DNA of 6,471 nucleotides from an uncultured Bacteroidales bacterium (GTDB lineage Bacteria > Bacteroidota > Bacteroidia > Bacteroidales > UBA932), in the NCBI GenBank assembly GCA_937906795.1, contig CALCUQ010000281.1:1-6471 (forward strand), given 5' to 3'. The position numbers and the translations under genes are program-made. The notes beneath the pieces were generated by a model. The model saw nothing but the letters and a program-made list of their open reading frames with translations, ran no database searches and was not told the origin of the DNA. Shown piece after piece: positions 1 through 5,666 of the stretch (positions within the stretch are counted from its first letter, which is position 1; every line of letters starts with the position of its first letter).

Positions 1-1
1 A

Positions 2-826
2 GACAACTGGATTTTTACAGATGTGCAGCAATTGGATATAACCAATTATGACGCTGTAAGCCAGATGGTAAGGATGCACAATGTGAATGTTATTGTAAAC
101 TGTGCTGGGTATACCAATGTAGATAAAGCAGAGGATGATGTCAGGCAGTGCACTTTAATTAATGCAGTATCTTGTGAGAATCTGGCAAAGGCACTTTTGG
201 AGGTTAATGGAACTTTAATCCATATTTCTTCTGATTATGTTTTTGGTGGAGGAGATTATAATATTCCTTGCAAAGAGGAGCAAGTTGGTTCACCTACAGG
301 AGTTTATGGTCAGACTAAACTTATGGGAGAAAATGCCATTAAGCAAGTGGGGGTAAATTATATTATTATAAGGACATCGTGGATGCATAGTGAGTTTGGG
401 AAAAACTTTGTAAAGACAATGTTGCAGCTTACCTCTTCACAGGCTCAGCAGCAAAGAGAGATTGCCGGAAAACCAAGAGGAATAAAGGTTGTATTTGACC
501 AGGTTGGAACACCTACTTATGCTTACGATTTGGCTAAGGTTATTGCATATATCATTGAGTCCCGACAATTGGATAAAAAGGGCATTTACCATTATTCAAA
601 TGAAGGAGTATGCAGTTGGTTTGATTTTGCTAAAATGATTGCTCAGTTTTCTGGGAATGACTGTAAGATAACACCTTGTCATAGTGATGAGTTCCCAAGC
701 AAGGTTATAAGACCCAGCTATTCTGTGCTTGACAAAACAAAGATTAAAGAAACATTTGGAATTGAAATCCCATACTGGGTTGATTCCCTAAAGGATTGTA
801 TAGATAATATAAAAGCGGGGGAGTAG
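2..826 (+). CDS. rmlD: dTDP-4-dehydrorhamnose reductase (RmlD family), 5'-truncated by window edge
   Basis: This NADPH-dependent SDR enzyme performs the last step of dTDP-L-rhamnose synthesis in the cytoplasm, reducing dTDP-4-dehydrorhamnose. The reading frame is open from base 2 (DNWIFTDV...). The GTG at 23 is an internal valine, not a start: the preceding residues match the usual family sequence before the LDIT segment, and the N-terminal GxxGxxG nucleotide-binding loop lies outside the window. Counting from that GTG as residue 1, VNCAGYTNVDKAE is at 25-37, HISSDYVFGG at 67-76, the catalytic YGQTK (YxxxK) at 95-99, RTSW at 117-120, FDQVGTPTYAYDLA from 158, and the C-terminal RPSYSVLDKTKI typical of RmlD. 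The stretch around residues 137-153 (TSSQAQQQREIAGKPRG) looks about ten residues longer than I recall for relatives. The gene ends one base before galE, so the two are almost certainly co-transcribed. The family call is secure; a related sugar-nucleotide reductase is the only alternative. Confidence 0.93.
   Translation, partial: DNWIFTDVQQLDITNYDAVSQMVRMHNVNVIVNCAGYTNVDKAEDDVRQCTLINAVSCENLAKALLEVNGTLIHISSDYVFGGGDYNIPCKEEQVGSPTGVYGQTKLMGENAIKQVGVNYIIIRTSWMHSEFGKNFVKTMLQLTSSQAQQQREIAGKPRGIKVVFDQVGTPTYAYDLAKVIAYIIESRQLDKKGIYHYSNEGVCSWFDFAKMIAQFSGNDCKITPCHSDEFPSKVIRPSYSVLDKTKIKETFGIEIPYWVDSLKDCIDNIKAGE
817..823 (+). promoter_or_regulatory. Possible Shine-Dalgarno sequence before galE
   Basis: A GGGGGAG run ends four bases before the galE ATG at 828 and lies within the last codons of the upstream reductase gene. 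It is purine-rich and at a plausible distance. Strong Shine-Dalgarno sequences are uncommon in Bacteroidota, so it may be chance coding sequence, and translational coupling from the upstream gene would work without it. Confidence 0.35.
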
Positions 827-827
827 T

Positions 828-1850
828 ATGAAAAGAGTATTAATTACAGGTGCAACAGGGTATATTGGGTCACATATAATAGTGGAGCTCATTAATGCAG
901 GGTATGATGTTGTGGGAGTTGACAATTTCTCAAATTCAACAGCTAAAGTGCTGGATGGCATTGAGAAAATTATTGGAAGGAAGATTGATTTTGTTGAGGT
1001 TGACTGTACCGATAAAGCTGCTTTTGAAAAGGTATTCCAACAGTATCCGGATATTGAGGCTGCAGTGCATTTTGCTGCATATAAGGCAGTTGGAGAAAGT
1101 GTTGCGGAGCCAATAAAATATTATAGAAATAATATTTCGTCTCTTGTAAACCTTATAGAGCTAATGGTTACAAAAGGGAAAGGGGCAAATATAGTATTCC
1201 CATCGTCGGCAACAGTTTATGGAGAGCCAAAAGTTGACCAGCTACCTATTAAGGAGAGTACTCCGCTTCAGAGGGCAACATCACCATACGGAGCTACAAA
1301 ACAAATGGCAGAAGAGATTCTGGAACATAGTGTAAAGGCATACAGTAATCTCAATACCACTATATTAAGGTACTTTAATCCAATTGGTGCCCACCCATCT
1401 GCACATATTGGGGAGCTTCCAAACGGAGTTCCAAACAACTTGGTTCCGTTCATTACACAAACAGCAGCAGGAATCAGAGAGTGCTTGAGTGTATTTGGCA
1501 ATGATTATAATACTCCCGACGGATCTTGTATAAGGGATTATATTTATGTAGTGGATCTGGCCAAAGCTCATGTAAAGGCTGTGGACAGAATGTTGCAGGA
1601 AGGAGTAAGATGGGATATTTTTAATTTGGGAACAGGTAAAGGATTGTCTGTATTGGAGCTTGTTAACGCTTTCATTAAATCTACAGGGGTAAAACTTAAC
1701 TACAAGATAGCCCTCAGACGTCCCGGAGATGTAGAACAATGTTGGGCAGATGCTACAAAAGCAAATCAGATTCTTGGGTGGAGTGCAGACACACCTATAG
1801 AAGATGTGTTGCTTTCTGCATGGAAGTGGCAATGCTCCTTAAATAAATAA
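828..1850 (+). CDS. galE: UDP-glucose 4-epimerase GalE
   Basis: This enzyme interconverts UDP-glucose and UDP-galactose using tightly bound NAD+, both for galactose use (Leloir pathway) and to supply galactose for cell-surface polysaccharide. The 340-residue length is normal for bacterial GalE. The N-terminal Rossmann loop TGATGYIGSH is at 7-16 and the NAD-ribose acidic residue is in VDNFSNS at 31-37. HFAAYKAVGES lies at 81-91, the catalytic serine in FPSSATVYGEP (S127), and the YxxxK pair is Y154/K158 in SPYGATK. The substrate-binding stretch RYFNPIGAHPSAHIGE and the later DGSCIRDYIYVVDLA and FNLGTGKG segments are all typical GalE signatures. The ATG at 828 is chosen because it puts the glycine-rich loop at the normal distance from the N terminus. 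The gene follows the rhamnose reductase by one base, which implies an operon for nucleotide-sugar supply. Its stop codon is two bases before the tRNA promoter. Confidence 0.96.
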   Translation: MKRVLITGATGYIGSHIIVELINAGYDVVGVDNFSNSTAKVLDGIEKIIGRKIDFVEVDCTDKAAFEKVFQQYPDIEAAVHFAAYKAVGESVAEPIKYYRNNISSLVNLIELMVTKGKGANIVFPSSATVYGEPKVDQLPIKESTPLQRATSPYGATKQMAEEILEHSVKAYSNLNTTILRYFNPIGAHPSAHIGELPNGVPNNLVPFITQTAAGIRECLSVFGNDYNTPDGSCIRDYIYVVDLAKAHVKAVDRMLQEGVRWDIFNLGTGKGLSVLELVNAFIKSTGVKLNYKIALRRPGDVEQCWADATKANQILGWSADTPIEDVLLSAWKWQCSLNK

Positions 1851-1851
1851 A

Positions 1852-1882
1852 TTTGAAAAAAAGGTAAATTTGTGTATATTTG
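1852..1882 (+). promoter_or_regulatory. Bacteroidota-type promoter for the tRNA gene
   Basis: A TTTG at 1852-1855 is followed after exactly 19 bases by TATATTTG at 1875-1882. This fits the -33/-7 consensus of the Bacteroidota primary sigma factor (TTTG, N19, TAnnTTTG) perfectly. Transcription should begin around 1886-1890, a few bases before the mature tRNA 5' end at 1895. The -33 element starts two bases after the galE stop codon, so the tRNA has its own promoter even though it sits close behind galE. Confidence 0.9.
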
Positions 1883-1894
1883 CCGTGCAAAAGC

Positions 1895-1969
1895 GGGCCT
1901 ATAGCTCAGTTGGTTAGTAGCACCTGACTCATAATCAGGGGGTCACTGGTTCAAGCCCAGTTGGGCCCA
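1895..1969 (+). tRNA. tRNA with anticodon CAT (probably tRNA-Ile2, otherwise elongator tRNA-Met)
   Basis: The cloverleaf folds by eye. The acceptor stem GGGCCTA pairs with TGGGCCC (one G-T), with discriminator A1969. The anticodon stem is CCTGA/TCAGG around loop CTCATAA, with CAT at 1930-1932. The variable loop is GGGTC, and the T stem ACTGG/CCAGT encloses TTCAAGC. CCA is not encoded. The acceptor pairs C4-G69 and C5-G68 are those that, in Escherichia coli, the lysidine synthetase TilS uses to tell tRNA-Ile2 from elongator tRNA-Met. The T arm also resembles Ile2, so I favour an isoleucine tRNA reading AUA after C34 is changed to lysidine. It is not an initiator, because position 1 pairs with position 72. 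The D arm is odd: with ten loop bases the closing pair is a C-T mismatch (1907/1918), leaving three D-stem pairs. Confidence 0.95.
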
Positions 1970-1975
1970 CTCGCT

Positions 1976-2017
1976 AAAAAAAGCACTTACATAGAGTATG
2001 TAGGTGCTTTTTCTTTT
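1976..2017. terminator. Strong intrinsic terminator, probably bidirectional
   Basis: A 12-bp stem (1982-1993 with 1997-2008, one G-T pair) closes a GAG loop. It is extended by an A run before it (1976-1981) and a T run after it (2009-2017, interrupted by one C). On the plus strand it ends the tRNA and galE transcripts. On the minus strand the A run becomes the U tract, so the same hairpin can end the serine hydrolase transcript, whose stop codon is 20 bases away at 2037. Confidence 0.9.
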
Positions 2018-2036
2018 ATTTTATCAACATTGTCAA

Positions 2037-3560
2037 TTACTGGATATCCCCATCAATTTTAGTAATACCAGTCTTGGAATAATTGGTCCTTACCTCAATA
2101 TCAATGTCGCCCTTGTCTTTATTCCACATTAAAACAATATCCAAAGAAGTAACCCAATTCACATAATGAATCTTAATCTTTAATCCCTCTTTAGTAACAC
2201 CATAACTTCCTGCAGCAAAGAAAGGCCCTTCCAAACCCTTCTCCCAGCCAATAGGATTGATAGAGTATGGAGGATAACCGGCAATCTCCCCTGTAAGCCA
2301 TGTTTTATATCCAAGAGGTTGAGTGTAAACAGAACCATCTTCTTTTGTGATTACCATATCAAGAGAATTTGTCCCTTTGTTAAAGGTAACCTCTTTAAAT
2401 CCAAACTTATTTTTGCTAAGAGCAATCTTTTTACCTACAATGTTTTTAATTACAGTACCATCCTTCTTTCCCTGAACAACAGGAAGCTCATAGGATTTTT
2501 GTTTCTGCACAAGCTCCTGGTAATCTTTTCCGGCAACAAGCTCATCTGCAGCTGCATTTTCAATAGCTTTCATCAAACCATCCCATATTAACCCCCTTTG
2601 AGGTTTGCCATTTGTAAATGAAGCCTCAGTAAGTACAATTACAACATCCTGTTTAGGAATGACAATCACATATTGGCCCAAAGCACCATCGGCTCTAACT
2701 GCAGTTGGATAGGCACATTGCCATGTCTGGAATCCGTATCCATAGTCTCCACCATTGGATTGTTTGGCGCTAATCTGCTCTATCCATTCTTTAGAGACTA
2801 TCTGTTTGCCATCCCATACACCTTTATCCAACCACATCTGGCCAACCTTTGCAAGAGATTCGCTTTGTATATGCAATCCCCAGCCGCCGGTATTTACACC
2901 CTCTGGGCTTATTTCCCAATTAACCTTGGATATCCCCATTGGGGTAAACAAATGCTCTTTAAGGTATTCAAGCAAAGTTGTTCCGGTAACTTTCTGAACT
3001 ATAGCGGCGAGCATATATGTTACCATAGAATCGTATGCAAACTTCTCTCCTGGTTTGTTTACAACAGGTTTGCTTAAAAAAGTCTCAATCCAGTTTGTGC
3101 ATTTGCTGCGCATTCCCCAGTCTGGCTTAATGCCACTTGTCATTGTAAGAAGATCCCTTACTGTAATTGATGCAAGGAGTGGAGAAATCTCTTTTGGGAG
3201 TTTGTCGGGGAAGAAAGTGGCTACTCTATCTGTAAGACGCAAACGGTTCTGGTCTATTGCAATACCTACAGCCATACTCACAAGAGTTTTTGAGCTTGAA
3301 TATTGGGTGTGAGCATATTCTGGAGCAAATGGTTTTGGATATATCTCCCCTATAACTTTTCCATGGCGCATAACTATAACACTATGAATCTCTGTTTGAG
3401 GCATATATACCAATGAATCGAATAAGGTAGTTAAAGCCTTGGAAGGGACACCTTGCTCCTCTGGAGTGCTGCGTGGCAGTTGATTTATTTGTGCGTAAGA
3501 TATTGTGGCAAAAAGGCTACACAATATAAAGGCTAAGCATATTGCAAATCTTTTTCTCAT
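2037..3560 (-). CDS. Exported serine hydrolase, beta-lactamase/penicillin-binding (class C-like) family
   Basis: This is a 507-residue protein with a clear Sec signal peptide (MRKR, hydrophobic core 5-20, likely cleavage after SYA at 23), so it acts in the periplasm or at the outer surface. Residues about 30-350 form a beta-lactamase-like domain. The SxxK motif is S88-S-S-K91 in YSSSKTLVS, with S88 the expected nucleophile. LTMTSG lies at 138-143 and the YxN-equivalent is Y176-D-S178. The third motif region is DGALGQ at 291-296, where penicillin-binding proteins have KTG and many esterase relatives have HxG. Residues about 365-507 form a separate beta-rich C-terminal region of a type often found on Bacteroidota members of this family. 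Substrate is not readable: D-amino-acid peptidase, esterase or amidase are all possible, and true beta-lactamase activity is unlikely. It is transcribed alone, convergent with the tRNA and divergent from the ferredoxin gene. Confidence 0.92.
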   Translation of the reverse strand: MRKRFAICLAFILCSLFATISYAQINQLPRSTPEEQGVPSKALTTLFDSLVYMPQTEIHSVIVMRHGKVIGEIYPKPFAPEYAHTQYSSSKTLVSMAVGIAIDQNRLRLTDRVATFFPDKLPKEISPLLASITVRDLLTMTSGIKPDWGMRSKCTNWIETFLSKPVVNKPGEKFAYDSMVTYMLAAIVQKVTGTTLLEYLKEHLFTPMGISKVNWEISPEGVNTGGWGLHIQSESLAKVGQMWLDKGVWDGKQIVSKEWIEQISAKQSNGGDYGYGFQTWQCAYPTAVRADGALGQYVIVIPKQDVVIVLTEASFTNGKPQRGLIWDGLMKAIENAAADELVAGKDYQELVQKQKSYELPVVQGKKDGTVIKNIVGKKIALSKNKFGFKEVTFNKGTNSLDMVITKEDGSVYTQPLGYKTWLTGEIAGYPPYSINPIGWEKGLEGPFFAAGSYGVTKEGLKIKIHYVNWVTSLDIVLMWNKDKGDIDIEVRTNYSKTGITKIDGDIQ

Positions 3561-3582
3561 AATTGTTTTTGTTGATTGAACG

Positions 3583-3590
3583 CAAATTTA
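3583..3590 (-). promoter_or_regulatory. Candidate -7 element for the serine hydrolase gene
   Basis: Read on the minus strand this is TAAATTTG, a full match to TAnnTTTG, 22 bases before the start codon. No good TTTG lies at the expected -33 distance (around 3610-3613). The promoter is therefore only half supported and may be weak or need an activator. The expected -33 region coincides with the -7 element of the opposite promoter. Confidence 0.5.
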
Positions 3591-3611
3591 ATAAATAGTT
3601 GTTTTTTTACC

Positions 3612-3619
3612 TATTTTTG
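3612..3619 (+). promoter_or_regulatory. Candidate -7 element for the ferredoxin-nuclease pair
   Basis: TATTTTTG matches TAnnTTTG exactly, 24 bases before the ATG at 3644. The best upstream partner is TTTA at 3587-3590, with a 21-base spacer, which is an imperfect -33. It overlaps the -7 element of the divergent serine hydrolase promoter. Confidence 0.55.
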
Positions 3620-3643
3620 CAAACACAGAGAGCAATGTAAAAG

Positions 3644-4492
3644 ATGCAGATTATGGATATCAAAAGAGTAGTGGCACTGTTTTTTAGCCCAACTTTAACA
3701 ACAAAGAAATGTGTACAGGCTATTGCGCAAGCGGTAGTAGCCAAACTGAATATAGAAAATCCAGTGGAGCTGGTAGATGTTACAACCCCTACAAAAAGAG
3801 CTGCTGTGCCTGAGTTTGCACAAGGAGATTTAGTTGTGTGGGGAGTGCCTGTCTATATTGGCAGAGTACCAAATCTTATTACTCCGTTCTTTAAGCAAAT
3901 AACTGGTAATGGCGCAGTTGGAGTTCCTGTTGTGGTTTATGGCAACAGAGCTTATGACGACGCACTAATAGAACTTAGAGATATTATGATTGGTGGGGGA
4001 TTTAAGGTTGTGGCGGCTGCGGCATTCATTGGCGAACACTCTTTCTCTTACACTTTGGGTGGTGGTAGGCCAAATGAAAATGATTTGCAACAGGCATCTG
4101 AGTTTGGTAAGCAGATAGGGGAGAGAATATTGCAGGGAAGGTATGACTCCTTGAATGGACAAATAAGTGTACCGGGCAACCCTTATCCGTATGAGTTCTA
4201 TAATGCAAAGAGTAAAAGCAATAAAAGCATTGATATACGTAAAGTCAAGCCTCAGACAGACCCAGACAAATGTAATGATTGTGGGATATGTGCAATGTTA
4301 TGCCCAATGGGAGCCATAAATGTTGCAAGTTGTGCAGATGTGCCAGGCATTTGCATAAAGTGTGGAGCTTGTGTTAAAAGGTGTCCAAGAGGGGCAAAGA
4401 GCTTTACAGACCCTACATATCTGGAGCATAAGCAAATTCTGGAAACTAATTTTACTTTGCCGCAAAAGAGTAATGAATTGTTCTTCTTGTAA
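3644..4492 (+). CDS. EFR1-family flavodoxin/bis-[4Fe-4S] ferredoxin fusion protein
   Basis: This 282-residue cytoplasmic redox protein probably shuttles electrons between FMN and two iron-sulfur clusters; partner enzymes are unknown. Residues about 6-165 are flavodoxin-like. The phosphate loop position is FFSPTLTTK at 13-21, where the usual SxTGxT glycine is replaced by leucine. It is followed by GVPVYIGRVP, VVVYGNRAYDDALIEL and FIGEHSFS, which are characteristic of the EFR1 group. The C-terminal part carries two complete ferredoxin motifs: C210-xx-C213-xx-C216-xxx-C220-P and C237-xx-C240-xx-C243-xxx-C247-P, giving two [4Fe-4S] clusters. An in-frame TAA at 3638 limits the start to ATG 3644 or ATG 3653. 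I keep 3644, but the second (MDIKRVV) is equally plausible. The endonuclease gene follows after 14 bases on the same strand, so the two probably share a transcript, though no functional link is evident. Confidence 0.92.
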   Translation: MQIMDIKRVVALFFSPTLTTKKCVQAIAQAVVAKLNIENPVELVDVTTPTKRAAVPEFAQGDLVVWGVPVYIGRVPNLITPFFKQITGNGAVGVPVVVYGNRAYDDALIELRDIMIGGGFKVVAAAAFIGEHSFSYTLGGGRPNENDLQQASEFGKQIGERILQGRYDSLNGQISVPGNPYPYEFYNAKSKSNKSIDIRKVKPQTDPDKCNDCGICAMLCPMGAINVASCADVPGICIKCGACVKRCPRGAKSFTDPTYLEHKQILETNFTLPQKSNELFFL

Positions 4493-4506
4493 AACATTGG
4501 GTTGAT

Positions 4507-5301
4507 ATGAAAAAATTAAAAGCACTGATTTTTGCACTGGCCTCTCTGATTGGAGCAGCATATTGTTTTGCAGAGGAGATAATTGCCCTTATCCCTGGAG
4601 CAGAATCTGTAATGGAGGCGCCGCAACAAGACAATGAGCCAGCGGCATCTGCCTTTAATCCAAAGTTGAAAAAGAAGGTTCCAAATCAGGTTTGTGTATA
4701 TAAAGGGCATACATTATCGTACAATAATGAAACACTATTGCCAAATTGGGTTGAGTATCAGCTTACAAAAAATGAGGCTCAGGGAGAGCTTCCAAGAAAA
4801 GATAAATTCAGGCAAGATCCAATGGTGAAAGGAAAACAGGCAGAAGAGTCTGATTATAAGAATTCTGGATGGGACAGGGGCCATATGGCTCCCGCAGGAG
4901 ATATGAAGTGGAGTGTTAAGGCAATGGAGGATAGTTATTATTTTACAAATATCTGTCCGCAAAACAGACAACTCAACGCAGGGGATTGGAAAGAACTGGA
5001 GGAGCAGTGCCGCAAATGGGCTATAAAGTATGGTAGAGTGGATATAATTTGTGGCCCTATTGTAAATAAGAACAGGCACGGAAAACTTGGGGCAAATAAA
5101 GTTGTCATTCCCGACGGATTTTATAAAATTGTTAAGTATTCCACTGCAAAAGAGGTGGTTGTAAGAGGATATGTTTTTGATAATCCTCCAAAAAGAAAAT
5201 CTGTAATAGACACCAGACCTGCAAAACCAAGGCCTTTGGAGAGCTATGTAAAACCTATATCGGAGATTGAGAAACTTACAGGGATAAAATTCTCTATTTG
5301 A
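4507..5301 (+). CDS. Exported DNA/RNA non-specific endonuclease (NUC family)
   Basis: This 264-residue nuclease is of the Serratia/NucA type and cleaves DNA and RNA without sequence preference, using a metal ion. An N-terminal signal peptide (MKKLK, hydrophobic 6-22, likely cleavage after CFA at 22) indicates export. About 60 variable residues follow before the catalytic domain. The DRGH motif is D123-R-G-H126 within GWDRGHMAPAGDM, with H126 the general base. The metal-site asparagine is N157 in PQNRQLNAGDW and the conserved glutamate is E165. The spacings H126 to N157 to E165 agree closely with H89, N119 and E127 of Serratia nuclease. The C terminus EKLTGIKF is a typical family ending. It may scavenge nucleotides or digest extracellular DNA. 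No immunity protein gene is adjacent, as would be expected for a toxin. Its last 8 bases overlap the end of the convergent minus-strand gene. Confidence 0.95.
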   Translation: MKKLKALIFALASLIGAAYCFAEEIIALIPGAESVMEAPQQDNEPAASAFNPKLKKKVPNQVCVYKGHTLSYNNETLLPNWVEYQLTKNEAQGELPRKDKFRQDPMVKGKQAEESDYKNSGWDRGHMAPAGDMKWSVKAMEDSYYFTNICPQNRQLNAGDWKELEEQCRKWAIKYGRVDIICGPIVNKNRHGKLGANKVVIPDGFYKIVKYSTAKEVVVRGYVFDNPPKRKSVIDTRPAKPRPLESYVKPISEIEKLTGIKFSI

Positions 5302-5659
5302 TTTGGGTAAGTTGTCCCTGCAGGGTAATGTATGGAGTGTCGGATACTCCTTTAAAGTCTGATATCTGTGCCTTTATATTCTGTACGTTCCCGGTACCTT
5401 CTTTGAATTGTGGTTTGAGTACTATTTTTACCACATATAGTTTTCCTGGTTGAGGATCAAAAGTCACAGAGTGGGTATATTTCTTTATATTATTGATAAT
5501 GAAGTGGTCGTGAGCCATTATCTGGGCACACTCTTTAATCATTTGTATTGCAAGTACAGGATGTCCTTTCTGCAATTCAACTCTAAAGATGCCGTTACGG
5601 TTGTCGCAGTTGGGATATGATATTTTTTTAATTGTAAAGTATTTGTCCTGTATCTTCAT
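5294..5659 (-). CDS. Hotdog-fold protein resembling 3-hydroxyacyl-ACP dehydratase, apparently lacking the active-site segment
   Basis: This is a 121-residue protein without signal peptide. The N-terminal half reads like a Bacteroidota FabZ-type protein (FRVELQKGHPV at 25-35, then LAIQMIKECAQIM at 36-48, then a beta-rich remainder). In relatives known to me the HPV is followed by about 14 residues of the form xxGHFPGxPxxPGV before the helix beginning LxIQMIKE. That segment carries the catalytic histidine. Here V35 is joined directly to L36, in frame, so the expected histidine loop is absent while both flanks are well kept. It may be a pseudo-enzyme, a non-catalytic subunit partnering the upstream gene product, a recent in-frame deletion, or a natural short subfamily. 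It is the second gene of a two-gene operon, starting 7 bases after the upstream stop. Its 3' end overlaps the nuclease gene by 8 bases. Confidence 0.75.
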   Translation of the reverse strand: MKIQDKYFTIKKISYPNCDNRNGIFRVELQKGHPVLAIQMIKECAQIMAHDHFIINNIKKYTHSVTFDPQPGKLYVVKIVLKPQFKEGTGNVQNIKAQISDFKGVSDTPYITLQGQLTQIK

Positions 5660-5666
5660 TTGTGTA

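Noticed and set aside
23..25. GTG as start codon of the rhamnose reductase
   Set aside because: The frame is open upstream to the window edge and encodes DNWIFTD, which is typical RmlD sequence; the cofactor-binding N terminus must lie further upstream.
1365..1832. 155-codon minus-strand open frame inside galE
   Set aside because: It is antisense to an unmistakable GalE, is cysteine-rich without recognisable motifs and has no promoter; a shadow frame.
1945..1969. tRNA 3' end as an integration site
   Set aside because: No second copy of the T-arm/acceptor sequence and no integrase or other mobile gene is present in the window.
2673..3077. 134-codon plus-strand open frame inside the serine hydrolase gene
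   Set aside because: It is antisense to conserved catalytic-domain codons and its product has no recognisable features.
3635..3640. ATG-TAA start-stop element just before the ferredoxin gene
   Set aside because: It is in frame with the ferredoxin gene and simply marks the 5' limit of that frame; no evidence for a regulatory role.
5316..5325. Perfect palindrome CCCTGCAGGG
   Set aside because: It lies in coding sequence (LQG codons) of the minus-strand gene, is short, and has no second copy in the window.
5334..5353. GGAGT/ACTCC hairpin followed by TTT, after the nuclease stop
   Set aside because: Only a 5-bp stem with a 7-base loop and three Ts, and it lies in coding sequence of the convergent gene; too weak for an intrinsic terminator.
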